A DNA stretch of 64,000 bases from positions 30,524-94,523 of the forward strand of contig DASZRW010000130.1 in the NCBI GenBank assembly GCA_035549015.1, written 5' to 3'. The notes beneath the pieces were generated by a model. It was not told the DNA's origin. It did no database searches and saw only the letters and a program-made list of their open reading frames with translations. Below, one piece after another: positions 53,735 through 63,860 of this stretch (its first letter is position 1; the number at the start of each line of letters is the position of its first letter). The position numbers and the translations under genes were made by a program. The DNA is from JAFDZV01 sp035549015 (GTDB taxonomy: Bacteria; Bacteroidota; Ignavibacteria; OLB7).

Positions 53735-53793
53735 CGTTGTTCCGGTAGGTGCCGGTCCTGTGCGCGCGCACGAGGCGCGGCCTGCTGTGACAC

Positions 53794-55038
53794 TCAATGT
53801 GCGATGACCAGCGGGAGAATCGTTATCCGGCCGCCGCAGTCGATGCGGCAGAAATAGGTGCCCGACGGATATCCTGTCGCGTCAAGTGGTATCTCGTGCG
53901 TGCCGGCGCTCAACTCCTCATCGCACAGCAGTTGCAGGCGCTGCCCGATTGCATCGCACAACGATACCTCCGTGCGGCTCGACGCCGGGCAGGTGATGCC
54001 GATGCGGGCGAATATGTGCACAGGATCGGGAGCAACGCTGCATCGGACTGCGGGTATGTATGCACCGGCAGCCGCGAATTCGACATCGCTCGTTGAACTG
54101 CCGGTGCGGTAAAGCCTGCCGCCGAACGTCCCCGCATACAGAACGCCGTCGCGCGTGATCGCGAGCGTGGAAACGGTGCCGCGGTCCATCCCGTCCGCAA
54201 ACGGCGACCACGTTGTACCGTTGTCGGTTGAGCGATACACGCCATCGACCGCTCCGATAAACATATGTCCCCTGCCGTTCCACTCCATCGCGCTGATCAG
54301 ATCGGTGTTGACAGGTATCGTCGTCCAGCTGCTGCCGCCGTCGGTAGAGCGGTAGATACTCGAAGCTCCGGCAAAGACTGCTCCGCCCGGCGCAACCTTC
54401 ATCACCAGAATCCCGCTCGCGTTCAGCGTCATCGGCGTCCAGTTCCGGCCGCGATCAACGGAGCGATACGTACCAACGGTTGGTGTTGCCGCATAGATGG
54501 TTGCATTGGCGCCGGCCGCAAGCGTCCAGATCTGCTTGCCGGGAGGGCCGAGCGAGGTCCAGGTATGCCCGTCATCGCTCGAGGCATGAACGCCGCGGTC
54601 GCTCGCCGTGTATATCGTTCCATCGCCTGCGATGCCGATGTTGTCGATCTCCGTCCCCGTCATTCCGGAATTCGAAGGTGCCCATGTCTCGCCGCCATCA
54701 TCCGAACGGAACACGCCCCTGTCCGCTGTGCCGGCAATCAGGGCATTCGTGTTCGTGATAACCAGCGAGCGGATCTTCTTCGACGCCAACCCGTTGGACG
54801 CTGCCGTCCAGGCCGCGCCGAAGACCGGAGCGATGTAGATCCCGTTCGTGGCCGTTCCAACAATCAGCGTTCCATCATCCAGTGCAATCATGCCGGTTAC
54901 TGCGTCTCCCGAAGGAAAGCCGATATCGCGCTGCCAGTTGGCCGGCTGCGCGTGGAGGCAGGGCATCGAGAGGATCATCAGGAGGACCAACAGCAGTGTT
55001 CGAACGGGAGGAGGCATGGCTGGAGTTGTTGAGTTCAT
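53794..55038 (-). CDS. T9SS-type secreted BNR protein
   Basis: 414 residues; signal peptide with MPPPVRTLLLVLLMILSMPCLHA. Six or more Asp-box blades (GVFRSDDGGETWAPS, VHASSDDGHTWTSL, YRSVDRGRNWTPM, IYRSTDGGSSWTTI, VYRSTDNGTTWSPF) form a propeller covering residues ~30-330. The tail is T9SS-like: APDPVHIFARIGI, EVSLCDAIGQRLQLL, YPSGTYFCRIDCGG. The Met at 55038 begins the signal peptide. It is the third BNR T9SS protein in the window; the blades are too similar to tell their ligands apart. Confidence 0.8.
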   Translation of the reverse strand: MNSTTPAMPPPVRTLLLVLLMILSMPCLHAQPANWQRDIGFPSGDAVTGMIALDDGTLIVGTATNGIYIAPVFGAAWTAASNGLASKKIRSLVITNTNALIAGTADRGVFRSDDGGETWAPSNSGMTGTEIDNIGIAGDGTIYTASDRGVHASSDDGHTWTSLGPPGKQIWTLAAGANATIYAATPTVGTYRSVDRGRNWTPMTLNASGILVMKVAPGGAVFAGASSIYRSTDGGSSWTTIPVNTDLISAMEWNGRGHMFIGAVDGVYRSTDNGTTWSPFADGMDRGTVSTLAITRDGVLYAGTFGGRLYRTGSSTSDVEFAAAGAYIPAVRCSVAPDPVHIFARIGITCPASSRTEVSLCDAIGQRLQLLCDEELSAGTHEIPLDATGYPSGTYFCRIDCGGRITILPLVIAH

Positions 55039-55238
55039 GACATGTGAACGAAGAGGAGGGAGGTGCGCTGCGTGCGGCATGATACAGCGGCCGTGATCGG
55101 TTATGTCGACATGATGTGTGAATGGCCATGTGTGCCGGATGGCGTCTCCATTGCTCCCTGGCTCCGAGGCGCGCCCTCACCCCGCACTCTCTGCCGAGGT
55201 ATCGCGGGACGTGACAGGAGCAGGGCAATCAACGCCTG

Positions 55239-55946
55239 CTACATTCCCAGATAGGCCTTCTGTACTTCCTCGTTGCTCGCCAGATCCTTCGCCGGGCCCT
55301 CGAGGGTAATCTCTCCGGTCTCGAGCACATATGCATAGGAGGCAACGTTCAGTGCCATGTGGGCGTTCTGCTCCACGAGCAGAATCGTCATGCCGAGATC
55401 ACGATTGATCTCCGTGATCTTCTCGAAGATCAGCTTCACCAGGAGCGGTGCGATGCCGAGTGAGGGCTCGTCCAGCAGGAGCAGCTTCGGCCTGGACATC
55501 AACGCCCGCGCGATCGCCAGCATCTGCTGTTCGCCGCCGGAGAGCGTTCCGCCCGCCTGCTTCATTCGTTCCTTCAGCCGCGGGAAGATCGAGAACCCAT
55601 ACTCCATGTCCTGCTCGATTCCCTTCCGGTCGTTCCGCAGATAGGCGCCCATCATCAGGTTCTCGCGCACGGTAAGGCCGGGGAAGATCATGCGCCCCTC
55701 CGGCGACTGGCACAGCCCAAGCTTCACGATCTCGTGCGACGGGCGATTGGTGATATCCTGATCCTGGAACACCACCTTCCCCGAGGATGCCTTCACCAGA
55801 CCCGAGATCGTTCTGAGCGTAGTGGTTTTGCCGGCGCCGTTGGCGCCGATGAGCGTCACCACCGTGCCGGCCGGGACATTGAAGCTGATCCCCTTGATCG
55901 CGGCGATGGCGCCGTAGGAGACGTGCAGGTTCTGAATGCTGAGCAT
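55239..55946 (-). CDS. livF: branched-chain amino acid ABC transporter ATP-binding protein
   Basis: 235 residues. Walker A GANGAGKTT, Q-loop region CQSPEGRMIFPGLTVRENL, signature LSGGEQQ and Walker B LLLLDEPSLG are complete, with LVEQN supplying the switch region; the C-terminus EVQKAYLG is typical of LivF. With LivG it forms the ATPase dimer that drives uptake of Leu, Ile and Val. The Met at 55946 starts MLSIQNLHVSYG; upstream codons are not conserved. It is the last gene of the liv operon, 125 bp after livG. Confidence 0.93.
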   Translation of the reverse strand: MLSIQNLHVSYGAIAAIKGISFNVPAGTVVTLIGANGAGKTTTLRTISGLVKASSGKVVFQDQDITNRPSHEIVKLGLCQSPEGRMIFPGLTVRENLMMGAYLRNDRKGIEQDMEYGFSIFPRLKERMKQAGGTLSGGEQQMLAIARALMSRPKLLLLDEPSLGIAPLLVKLIFEKITEINRDLGMTILLVEQNAHMALNVASYAYVLETGEITLEGPAKDLASNEEVQKAYLGM

Positions 55947-56071
55947 GGGCCGGTTATTCCTGGAAGTACAATGGGTTGTTCGTTGTTGGCCGGTTGCCAG
56001 GGGGGAGTTGTCGGTGGCGTTGGGCTTCACTACTGACCACAAACAACGAACGGCCGGCTACCGCGGCTCCT

Positions 56072-56872
56072 CTAATGTGCGCTCTCGCCCAGATATGCCT
56101 CCACCACGCGCGGATCGTTCTTCACTTCCTCCGGCGTGCCGCTGGCGATCTTTATGCCGTAGTCCAGAACGGTAACGCGTTCGCAGATCCCCATCACCAC
56201 CTTCATGTCGTGCTCGATCAGCATGATTGCGATGCCGAAGGTGTCGCGCAGATAGCGGATCAACGCCATCAGCTCCGATTTCTCCGTGGGGTTCATCCCT
56301 GCCGCCGGCTCATCGAGCAGAAGAAGCCGTGGCCTGGTTGCCATCGCACGCACAATCTCCACGCGCCGCTGATCGCCGTAGCTGAGGTTGCGTGCAAGCT
56401 CGTCGCGCTTGTCCAGCAGGCCGAACTTCTCCAGAAGTTGATCGGTCTCGCGCGTGAAGTTCTCCTCCTCGCGCTGATACCCTGCGAGCTGAAAGATGGA
56501 ACCCACAAAGCGGTTCCGCGCCAGCCTGTTGAACCCGATACGAACGTTGTCCGAGACGCTGAGCGAAGGGAAGAGGCGGATGTTCTGGAATGTTCTCGCG
56601 ATGCCGGCGTGCGCAATCTGAAACGGCTTGCGGCCGGCAATCGAACGGGACTCGAGCGTGATCGTCCCGGTGGTCGGCGTATAGACTCCCGTGATCATGT
56701 TGAACACCGTCGTCTTGCCGGCTCCGTTCGGGCCGATCAATCCAACCAGAGCATTCTCAGCGATCGTCTCGCTGAATTCGCTCACGGCGGTCAGTCCGCC
56801 GAAGCGCATGGTTACGTTGCCGATATCCAGCAGTGCCATTGTCGGAGCGCTCTCCTTGAAGCCGTTGTTCAT
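56072..56872 (-). CDS. livG: branched-chain amino acid ABC transporter ATP-binding protein
   Basis: 266 residues. Walker A GPNGAGKTT, ARTFQNIRLFPSLSVSDNV, signature LSYGDQRR, Walker B LLLLDEPAAGMNP and the H-loop EHDMKVVMG are present, and the end VVEAYLGE is LivG-like. The start at 56872 overlaps the stop of the SRPBCC gene in an ATGA, which with GGGAG upstream supports translational coupling. It pairs with LivF on the cytoplasmic face of the permease. Confidence 0.94.
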   Translation of the reverse strand: MNNGFKESAPTMALLDIGNVTMRFGGLTAVSEFSETIAENALVGLIGPNGAGKTTVFNMITGVYTPTTGTITLESRSIAGRKPFQIAHAGIARTFQNIRLFPSLSVSDNVRIGFNRLARNRFVGSIFQLAGYQREEENFTRETDQLLEKFGLLDKRDELARNLSYGDQRRVEIVRAMATRPRLLLLDEPAAGMNPTEKSELMALIRYLRDTFGIAIMLIEHDMKVVMGICERVTVLDYGIKIASGTPEEVKNDPRVVEAYLGESAH

Positions 56873-57411
56873 CTTCTCTCCCTCGCTGTTGAAGGAGGGG
56901 GAGTATCGGATCTGCTTGCCGGGCATCGTTCGCCCTCTCGTTCATCCGTCCCTTCCGCGTAGCGCTTCAGTGCCTCGAGGCGTCCCCGGGTCTCGCGCTC
57001 GAAGAAGCGACGGAAGACCGGCCTCATCAACGGAGCCAGCCATTGCGGCGCGGCTTCGAACGTGAAGCGGTAGGTAACCCGGCAGCCGCTTCCTTCCTGT
57101 ACATGCCGGATCGAGGCGCCGAACAGCCGGATGAACCAGGGGCCGCGCGTCATGCGCACGGCCGCCACGTCCGGGCGCCGGAAGGTGACGTACACCGTCT
57201 CCATTCCCAGGCCGCCGTTGCGCCAGCGTGCGGCGCACCACGTTCTGGTTCCCACCTTCACGCAACCATCCGCACGGCCGGCCTCCTGCCCCAGCACATC
57301 GGCGCGGCGCAGGAACGGATCCCACGCAAGGCGGCGGGAGTAGTCGTGAAGCAGGTCGAACACCTGCTCGCACGATGCGTCGATATGGATGCTCTCTGCA
57401 GTGCTCGGCAT
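56869..57411 (-). CDS. SRPBCC/polyketide cyclase-like protein inside the liv operon
   Basis: 180 residues. The first ~155 residues show the START-like SRPBCC pattern: ESIHIDASCEQVFDLLHDYSRRLAWDPFLRRA, then TYRFTFEAAPQWLAPLMRPVFRRFFERETRGRLEALKRYAEG, which forms a ligand-binding cavity and C-terminal helix. A basic, low-complexity tail follows. Its stop overlaps the livG start by four bases and it lies 68 bp behind livM, so it is an embedded member of the operon. SRPBCC is not a known Liv component; a lipid or hydrophobic-ligand role is possible. Confidence 0.72.
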   Translation of the reverse strand: MPSTAESIHIDASCEQVFDLLHDYSRRLAWDPFLRRADVLGQEAGRADGCVKVGTRTWCAARWRNGGLGMETVYVTFRRPDVAAVRMTRGPWFIRLFGASIRHVQEGSGCRVTYRFTFEAAPQWLAPLMRPVFRRFFERETRGRLEALKRYAEGTDEREGERCPASRSDTPPPSTARERR

Positions 57412-57479
57412 ACGACCTCACCGGCAGGATTCCGCTCCGCGCCAGGCATCATGCCGGCACGATGCTGCGTGCCGCCATG

Positions 57480-58463
57480 CTACCCGATGGGAGCCTTCTT
57501 CGCGGCCGAGCGGCGCCCCTTGAAGTTGATGCCGCCAAAGAGCCCCTGCGGCCGGACAAGCATCAGCACGATCAACACCAGAGAGTAGATGGACATCCGG
57601 AAGTCCGAGAACTTGATGCCGAACATCGTGAAGGAGCGGAGCCATTCCGGCAGATAGGTGAGCGCGGCCGCCGCGAATATCACTCCGTAGGTGGAGCCCA
57701 TGCCGCCCAGGATCACCATCACCACGATCTCCACGGACTTCAGGAAGCCGAAGTCATCCGGCTTGATCAGGCTGTTGTAGTGCGCATACAGTCCGCCGGC
57801 GATGCCGGCGAAGAATGCACCCACAACGAACGCCACCACCTTGTAGCGCGTCGTGTTCACGCCCATCGCCTCGGCGGCGATCTCGTCGTCCCGCACGGCC
57901 AGGAATCCCTTGCCGTAGGTTGTCCGGATCACCCGTTCGATCACGAAGACCACGAGTGTGAGAACGATGAAGACCCAGAGGAAGGTGGTGTGGCGCGGAA
58001 TATTTGCGAGGCCCAGTGCGCCGCCGAGCGATGAGACGTTCTGAAGGATCACACGGATAATCTCGCCGAAGCCGAGCGTCACGATGGCGAGGTAGTCCCC
58101 CTTCAGCCTGAGCGACGGAACGCCCACCAGCAGCCCCGCGACGGCGGCGGCCAGGCCGCCGACGAGCAGTGCCACGATGAAGAAGAGCCCCTGGGTCAAC
58201 GGATCCGACGTGGACGGAAGCACCATCGTTGTGAATGCGGCAGACGCGTAGGCGCCGACGGACATGAAGCCTGCATGCCCGAGCGAGAACTGGCCGGTGA
58301 AGCCGTTCACCAGATTGAGCGAGACGGCCAGGATCATGTTGATCCCGATGTTCACCACGATGCGTTGATCGTAGGAGCCGATGCCGCCGACAACCACGTT
58401 GAGAACGAGCACCAGGGCGATGCCGGCGGCGAGGTAGAGGTAGGGACGCAGAATAGTGCTCAT
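57480..58463 (-). CDS. livM: branched-chain amino acid ABC transporter permease
   Basis: 327 residues, about nine membrane helices, with LNLVNGFTGQFSLGHAGFMSVGAYASA, the signature for LivM, and the coupling segment EIAAEAMGVNTTRYKVVAFVVGAFFAGIAGGLYAH. It forms the inner-membrane channel with LivH. Its start overlaps the livH stop (ATGA at 58460-58463), which shows coupling. Confidence 0.95.
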   Translation of the reverse strand: MSTILRPYLYLAAGIALVLVLNVVVGGIGSYDQRIVVNIGINMILAVSLNLVNGFTGQFSLGHAGFMSVGAYASAAFTTMVLPSTSDPLTQGLFFIVALLVGGLAAAVAGLLVGVPSLRLKGDYLAIVTLGFGEIIRVILQNVSSLGGALGLANIPRHTTFLWVFIVLTLVVFVIERVIRTTYGKGFLAVRDDEIAAEAMGVNTTRYKVVAFVVGAFFAGIAGGLYAHYNSLIKPDDFGFLKSVEIVVMVILGGMGSTYGVIFAAAALTYLPEWLRSFTMFGIKFSDFRMSIYSLVLIVLMLVRPQGLFGGINFKGRRSAAKKAPIG

Positions 58464-59368
58464 ACCTTCTCAGCGCCTCCCTTGCCGAGCAGGCCGCTCG
58501 GCTTCAGAATCAGGATCAGGATCAGGATGCCGAACACGATCGCATCGCGATAGGAGGGGGAGATATATCCCGCGGTCATCGTCTCGGCCGTGCCGATCAG
58601 AAAGCCTCCGAGCGTTGCGCCGGCGATATTGCCGATGCCCCCCAGCACGGCCGCCACGAACGCCTTCAGGCCGGGAAGGATGCCCATCAGGGGATTGATC
58701 TTCGGATAGCTGATGGCGTACAGCACCGCACCGGCGCCGGCGAGCGAGGAGCCCAGGAAGAAGGTGAAGGAGATCACCTTGTTGATGTTGATCCCCATCA
58801 ACGACGCGGCGTTCATGTTCATCGAGACCGCGCGCATCGCCGTGCCGATCTTGGTTCGCAGCACCACCACCCGCAGCGCGGCCATCAGCGCCAGCGCAAC
58901 AACGAACACCAGGATCTGCGTGCTGCCGATGCTCACGCCGCCGAAGAGCGTATAGGTGGTCTCCGGAATCAGCGTGGGGAACGTCTTGTAGTCCGCACCG
59001 AACACCACCGGAAGCTGGCCGGTGTATTCCAGGAAGAGCGAGATGCCGATGGCGGTGATCAGTACGGTGAGCTTCGGGCGGCTTCTAAGCGGGCGATAGG
59101 CCAGGCGTTCAATCGTCACGCCCAGCAGCCCGCAGCCGATCATTGCCGCAAGAAGCACGGCAACGGCGGTGCCGTAGCCGTCGCCCAGGAGCGGTTGCAG
59201 TTTCGGGAAGGCATAGAAGCCGATGTACGCCCCAACCATGAACACGTCGCCGTGGGCGAAGTTGATGAACCGAAGGACGCCGTAGATCATCGTGTAGCCG
59301 AGCGCGATCAGCGCATAGATGGCGCCGAGCGAGAGACCGTTGATGACCTGTTGAAGAAATTCACTCAT
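58460..59368 (-). CDS. livH: branched-chain amino acid ABC transporter permease
   Basis: 302 residues with about eight helices. GLSLGAIYALIALGYTMIYGVLRFINFAHGDVFMVGAY is the LivH N-terminal signature and RAVSMNMNAASLMGININKVISFTFFLGSSLAGAGA the coupling segment. Partner of LivM. It lies 91 bp behind livK. Confidence 0.95.
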   Translation of the reverse strand: MSEFLQQVINGLSLGAIYALIALGYTMIYGVLRFINFAHGDVFMVGAYIGFYAFPKLQPLLGDGYGTAVAVLLAAMIGCGLLGVTIERLAYRPLRSRPKLTVLITAIGISLFLEYTGQLPVVFGADYKTFPTLIPETTYTLFGGVSIGSTQILVFVVALALMAALRVVVLRTKIGTAMRAVSMNMNAASLMGININKVISFTFFLGSSLAGAGAVLYAISYPKINPLMGILPGLKAFVAAVLGGIGNIAGATLGGFLIGTAETMTAGYISPSYRDAIVFGILILILILKPSGLLGKGGAEKV

Positions 59369-59459
59369 GGTGTCGGATTACGCGAGACCTGGAAGGTGAT
59401 GTCCCGGGAGGCATGCCTCCCGAGACAACGCAATGCGGCATCGATAGGAACAGGCGGTC

Positions 59460-60635
59460 TCAGGGATTGACCGTGGAGTGATAGGCGAACTTGCCATCCT
59501 TGATCTGGAGCACCACGGCCGGCTTTGTCGCGTTGTGGTGTTCGTCGATCGTGATGTTGCCGGTCACACCCTTGTAGTTCTTGAGCGCTGCAAGGCCGGC
59601 GCGGATCGTCTCGCGATCGCTCTTGCCGGAGTCCTTGATGATCTTCGCGATGATCATCATCGCATCGTATCCAAGCGCGGACATCGCGCCCGGCGACTCG
59701 CCGTTGTACTTCGCCTTGTACCGCTTGATGAAATCCTGAACCGTGGCGGATGTGTCCTGCTCCGAGTAATGGTTGCTGAAGTAGCATCCCTCCAGCGCTG
59801 CCTTCGCCTGGCCCTGCGTCAGCGACGGGCTGTCCCAGCCGTCTCCCCCCAGCAGAGGCACGGTGAGGCCCAGCTGGCGCGCCTGCGTGGCGATAAGGCT
59901 CACCTCCGTGTAGTAGCCCGGCACGAAGATCGCCTGCGGATTCTTTCCCTTGATCGCGGTGAGCTGCGCCTTGAAGTCGTTCTGGCCTCCTTCGTAATCC
60001 TGCTCCTCCACAATCGTTCCCCCCAGCGCCTTGAACTTCTCCACGAAGGCCTTGGCAAGGCCGACGGAGTAGGGGTTGGCGTTATCCTTCAGCACCGCGA
60101 CGCTCTTTGCATTCAGGCTCTCGAACGCAAACTTCGCCATCACCGTTCCCTGGAACGGATCGATGAAGCAGATGCGGAAGATGTAGGCGGCAACGTTGCC
60201 GTTCTCGTCCTTGGTCACGTCCTCGCGCGTGGAGGCGGGGGTGAGCATCGGCGTCTTCTCGCGCATGGCGATCGGCGCGGCGGCCATGGTGCGGCCGGAG
60301 GCAACCTCGCCGATCAGAGCGGAGACCTCATCCTTGCCGATCAGCTTCTCAACGGCGTTCTGCGCCCCCTGCGTCTGTGACTGCGTATCCTCGGTGATCA
60401 GCTCGACCTTCTTGCCGCCGATGCCGCCGCCATTGTTGATCTCATCCACTGCCAGCTTCACACCGTTGTCCACCTGCTGGCCGAAGGTGGCCTCCTTGCC
60501 GGAGAGCGAAGCGTAGTGTCCAATCTTGATGGTGTTTCCCTCGGCCGCGGTGCCGGGCTTGTCGTTCTTGCCCGGGCAGCCGCCCAGAGCCACGCAGGCA
60601 ACCGCCGCTGTCAGCGCGAGTAATCGATATCGCAT
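59460..60635 (-). CDS. livK: branched-chain amino acid ABC transporter substrate-binding lipoprotein
   Basis: 391 residues. Signal peptide MRYRLLALTAAVACVALGGC with a lipobox, so it is lipid-anchored at the inner membrane. The mature protein is a LivJ/LivK type I periplasmic binding protein: IKIGHYASLSGKEATFGQQVDNGVKLAVDEINNGGGIGGKKVEL, and later FVPGYYTEVSLIATQARQLG. The lipoprotein start at 60635 is preferred to the longer frame to 60902. It is first in the operon livK-livH-livM-SRPBCC-livG-livF. Confidence 0.94.
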   Translation of the reverse strand: MRYRLLALTAAVACVALGGCPGKNDKPGTAAEGNTIKIGHYASLSGKEATFGQQVDNGVKLAVDEINNGGGIGGKKVELITEDTQSQTQGAQNAVEKLIGKDEVSALIGEVASGRTMAAAPIAMREKTPMLTPASTREDVTKDENGNVAAYIFRICFIDPFQGTVMAKFAFESLNAKSVAVLKDNANPYSVGLAKAFVEKFKALGGTIVEEQDYEGGQNDFKAQLTAIKGKNPQAIFVPGYYTEVSLIATQARQLGLTVPLLGGDGWDSPSLTQGQAKAALEGCYFSNHYSEQDTSATVQDFIKRYKAKYNGESPGAMSALGYDAMMIIAKIIKDSGKSDRETIRAGLAALKNYKGVTGNITIDEHHNATKPAVVLQIKDGKFAYHSTVNP

Positions 60636-60949
60636 ACGCTGGAAGAATAATTTGGTGTAGGGATGGGCAGGCCCGTGGTTTCGGAGGAGAACTACTCCAC
60701 CGATCGATTCGATGGAACGTGCAACCGAATGAGCCGGTGCCCGGCAAATCGGGGCGAAAGTAGCACAACGCGCGGAAATGTACCAAGGAAAGCGACATGT
60801 ATGCGTTCCTTCTACCGGAAAGGCCGCATGCGATCCCCTCACGCACCGTTGTTGGCGAGCGAGGGGATCGCCTCGTACGCAATCTTCGTCCGGGCACTGC
60901 AACGCCAGGGCGCGATGTGCCGATACGTCCGGATCGCCGCCATCCGTTG
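60636..60949. other. 314-bp intergenic region upstream of livK
   Basis: Holds the candidate livK promoter at 60755-60786 and the 3' end of the broken T9SS gene. No gene is supported. Confidence 0.45.
60755..60786 (-). promoter_or_regulatory. candidate livK promoter
   Basis: On the minus strand TTGG, 20 nt, TACTTTCG. The -7 box fits TAnnTTCG. TGTGC precedes it, exactly as at the TACATTCG box ahead of the kelch gene (39857-39864). Confidence 0.45.
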
Positions 60950-63860
60950 CTACTGCATCACGGTAAATCGGGTGGTGCCCCGCAGCTCATCCATCCGAAC
61001 CTCCACGAGGTAGACACCGTCGCGGAGGCCCCCCGCATCCACCGGCACGGAGTACGCTCCCGCATGATCGGCCACGAGATCCGGCAGCTTCATCACTGCA
61101 TTGCCGAGCAGGTCGTACACCGTGATCACGGCCGTCCCGGTTGATTGTACGAGCATATGCAGTTCGCCCGCTCCCGGCCGCATCGGATTCGGGATCATCG
61201 CGACATCGATGGTCCCGGGCGATATGCGGTTTCCCGTCCGGGGCATGACACGCTTGAGGGAACGTGCCGAGGAATCATCCTCCACGAACTCGAATCCTCC
61301 GGAGAGGGTGTAGTCCACATGCGGCGACGCCACGGAGAACAGACGCACATACACCACCGTATCGGCAGGGGCGTAGCTGTTGATCGGAATGCTCAGCGTC
61401 TCGTCCACCGTATCAGCCGCCAGACCGCGTGCCGAGATGGTATCTCCCATCCAGAGCACGGAGTCTCCACGGGAGCGCACAATCTGTACACTCATGTAGA
61501 TGTTCGCCGGCCTGGCCGCCGCCGTGTCGTACGGCTGCGTGTTCAGCCATGCCACGAGACTGTCCGCCCCAATCAAATATCCGCCGGATGGAGAGCGCGC
61601 TGCTTCCTGCATGAAAGTCTCCGGTCCGTGCAATCTGTACCGCATCCCCCAGCGTTGCCGTTCCGGATGGCGCGGCCGGTCCTGCCGGGAAGAACGTGGG
61701 AGGGAGCGGCCAGTCGGTGAACGGCGGAGGCGGAGGAACCGGCAGGGCCGGATCGTGGTACACGGTATCGTCGAATCGTTTCCGGGTTACCGGCACGCGC
61801 GGCAGCACGATGCCTGTACGGATGGAGGCGACCGGAACCGTGCACGGGCTCCACTGCGCATCGGGTCGCGAGATGATGGTGTACGTGCCGACGATCACCG
61901 TGCCGCTGGTCGCTCCCTGCTGGAACGGAGCGGCGGGCACTGCAGGTGTGTTGATGATGAACGCAGGATAGTAGATGGCGCTGTCTCCCCATGGCCGTGC
62001 ATGTGTGAAGGCAAGGGAGTCCTTTCCCCGGTGCAGGATGCTCGACGACTGAAACGCAACCAGGCGGGATGCATGAAGATTGGATGTGAGCATCATCGTC
62101 GGGTCCATGCCATCCGAAAGCGTGGTATCCAGCCCGCCATCTCCGTACCGGTAGAACACCTGCCGGTTGCGGCGGTTGTTGGGCGCGTTGGTCCACTGCC
62201 AGACGATTCCTCCCTCCGGCAGGCCGCGAAGCTGGTTCTTTCTCAATCCCGGATACTGTGTCACCGACGGGTTTGCATACGCCCGCAACGCCCGCCACGG
62301 AACCACCACACGCTGCACGAGGTTGAGATCACCCCAGCGGTAGAACGGCGTCTTCCAATGCGGCGCCCAGTTCAGGAGGCTCCACTGGGCGGTGTCGCGG
62401 AAGCGCAGCACCACGGAGCTGGTGGAGTTCGATGCCTCGAATGCCACACCGGTCAGTGCGGAGTCCGTTGCGATCGACGGATGCGTGTACTGGCAGGCGC
62501 CGATGTTGCTCAATACATGCTCGGTGGCCGAGATCAGAAGAATCGGACTGAGAGGGTTTGCATCGTAGCCGAGCGTATCACGAACACCGATGATGTTGTA
62601 CATGATCTGCCACGACGTGTTGTTGCGACTTCCCTGCTGGTAGGCGAGGTGCACATTGTAGTAGGGTTCCTTCGCGTTGTCCGTGAGAACGGATTCACCG
62701 TTGCCCCCCTTGTCCTCCTCGAACGGACTGTAGCGGGTTGCACCGCTCGTGCGGATGGAGTCGTAGTTGCGCCGGTAGGCGAGCGTCGGGAACTGTGCGG
62801 CGGAATCACCGGGCCAGCCGGTGAGGGGATCACGATACTTCACGTGCAGCGTGTGCGAGGTATCCCGGTGATCGATGGATGCCTGGCCGGGCGACGGCGG
62901 ATCGTTGATGGCGATCACCTCGATGCCGTTGCCGTCGGGAGCGCCCCAGGCCGCCACAAACGTCTTCTCCACGCCGACTACCGCCGGAGCAAGCTGCATC
63001 CATGACTTCAGGAACGTGCGGGCTGGTGCCAGCCGGTGGCGCGTTGCATCGCCGGGCATGCCGCCGGTCCGTGTGGGAAGCGAATCGAGATAGAGCATCT
63101 CCACGCTTCCCTTGTTGTTCGTGTCGCGCCGTTCCCAGAGGATCATGGAGGAGAGCCCGCTGGCGGAATGGCCGGCGGCCGAACTGTCGTTCCGGATCAC
63201 GGCGATCGCCGGGGAGAAGTTGTTGGCGACACGCTTTCGCTTTCCGCCGCTGCTTGCTGCCATCACGGTGTCCGCCGCGTCGGAGATCATCCATTCCTTC
63301 GAGAGGGTCCCCAGCGTATCGACCGCACGGAGCCAGATGGTGCTGTCGCGCTGGGTGACCACCAGACGGACCCGCTGCCGGAGATCGTTCGACGGATTCT
63401 CCGTATGCACGGCATTGTTATGTGCGGTTCCATTCTTCGAGACCCCGACTATCACCGGCGTCATCTTGTACATGTATCCCCAGCCCGGCGGGAGCCATTC
63501 CAGCGGAACAGGAGCACCGTAGGCAACGGTACGTACTGTCGTATCCCCGATGCGCTGCACGCGGACGGAGTCGGCAATGATGCCGGTACTGTTCTTGAGG
63601 ATCACCACCGGCCTTCGCGCATCGATCGCGCCCAGGCCAACGGTGTCGGTGGTGTGGAATGAACTGACGTAGGAACTGTAGTGTTTCTCATCGTATGGCC
63701 AGCAGCGCATGTTGGTCACGACAAGGTAGCGTGAATACCGATCCGTATCCGCAGTGTTTGGGCTGAAGATCGTTGCCACAATGAATGTCGAGTCGTGGCG
63801 ATCATACAGGGTATCGCTCCCGCCTCCGGTGGTGTCCACCAGCGGCACGAAGCTGCCACC
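60950..63860 (-). pseudogene. T9SS-type secreted protein gene, frameshifted and interrupted by an IS
   Basis: A large extracellular protein gene is broken twice. Its 5' end is missing because an IS3-family element begins at 63861. The main frame runs from there (FVPLVDTTGGGSDTLY, VVILKNSTGIIADSV, WMQLAPAVVGVEKTFVAAWG) to about 61650, then leaves frame at a run of five G (complement 61646-61650) after ATLG. The correct continuation lies one frame over (RYRLHGPETFMQEAARSPSGGYL) and ends in a T9SS sorting domain: VAMIPNPMRPGAGELHM, VITVYDLLGNAVMKL, LRDGVYLVEVRMDE. Removing one G restores the frame. The product had beta-rich, possibly propeller-like structure; family not recognised. Confidence 0.8.
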
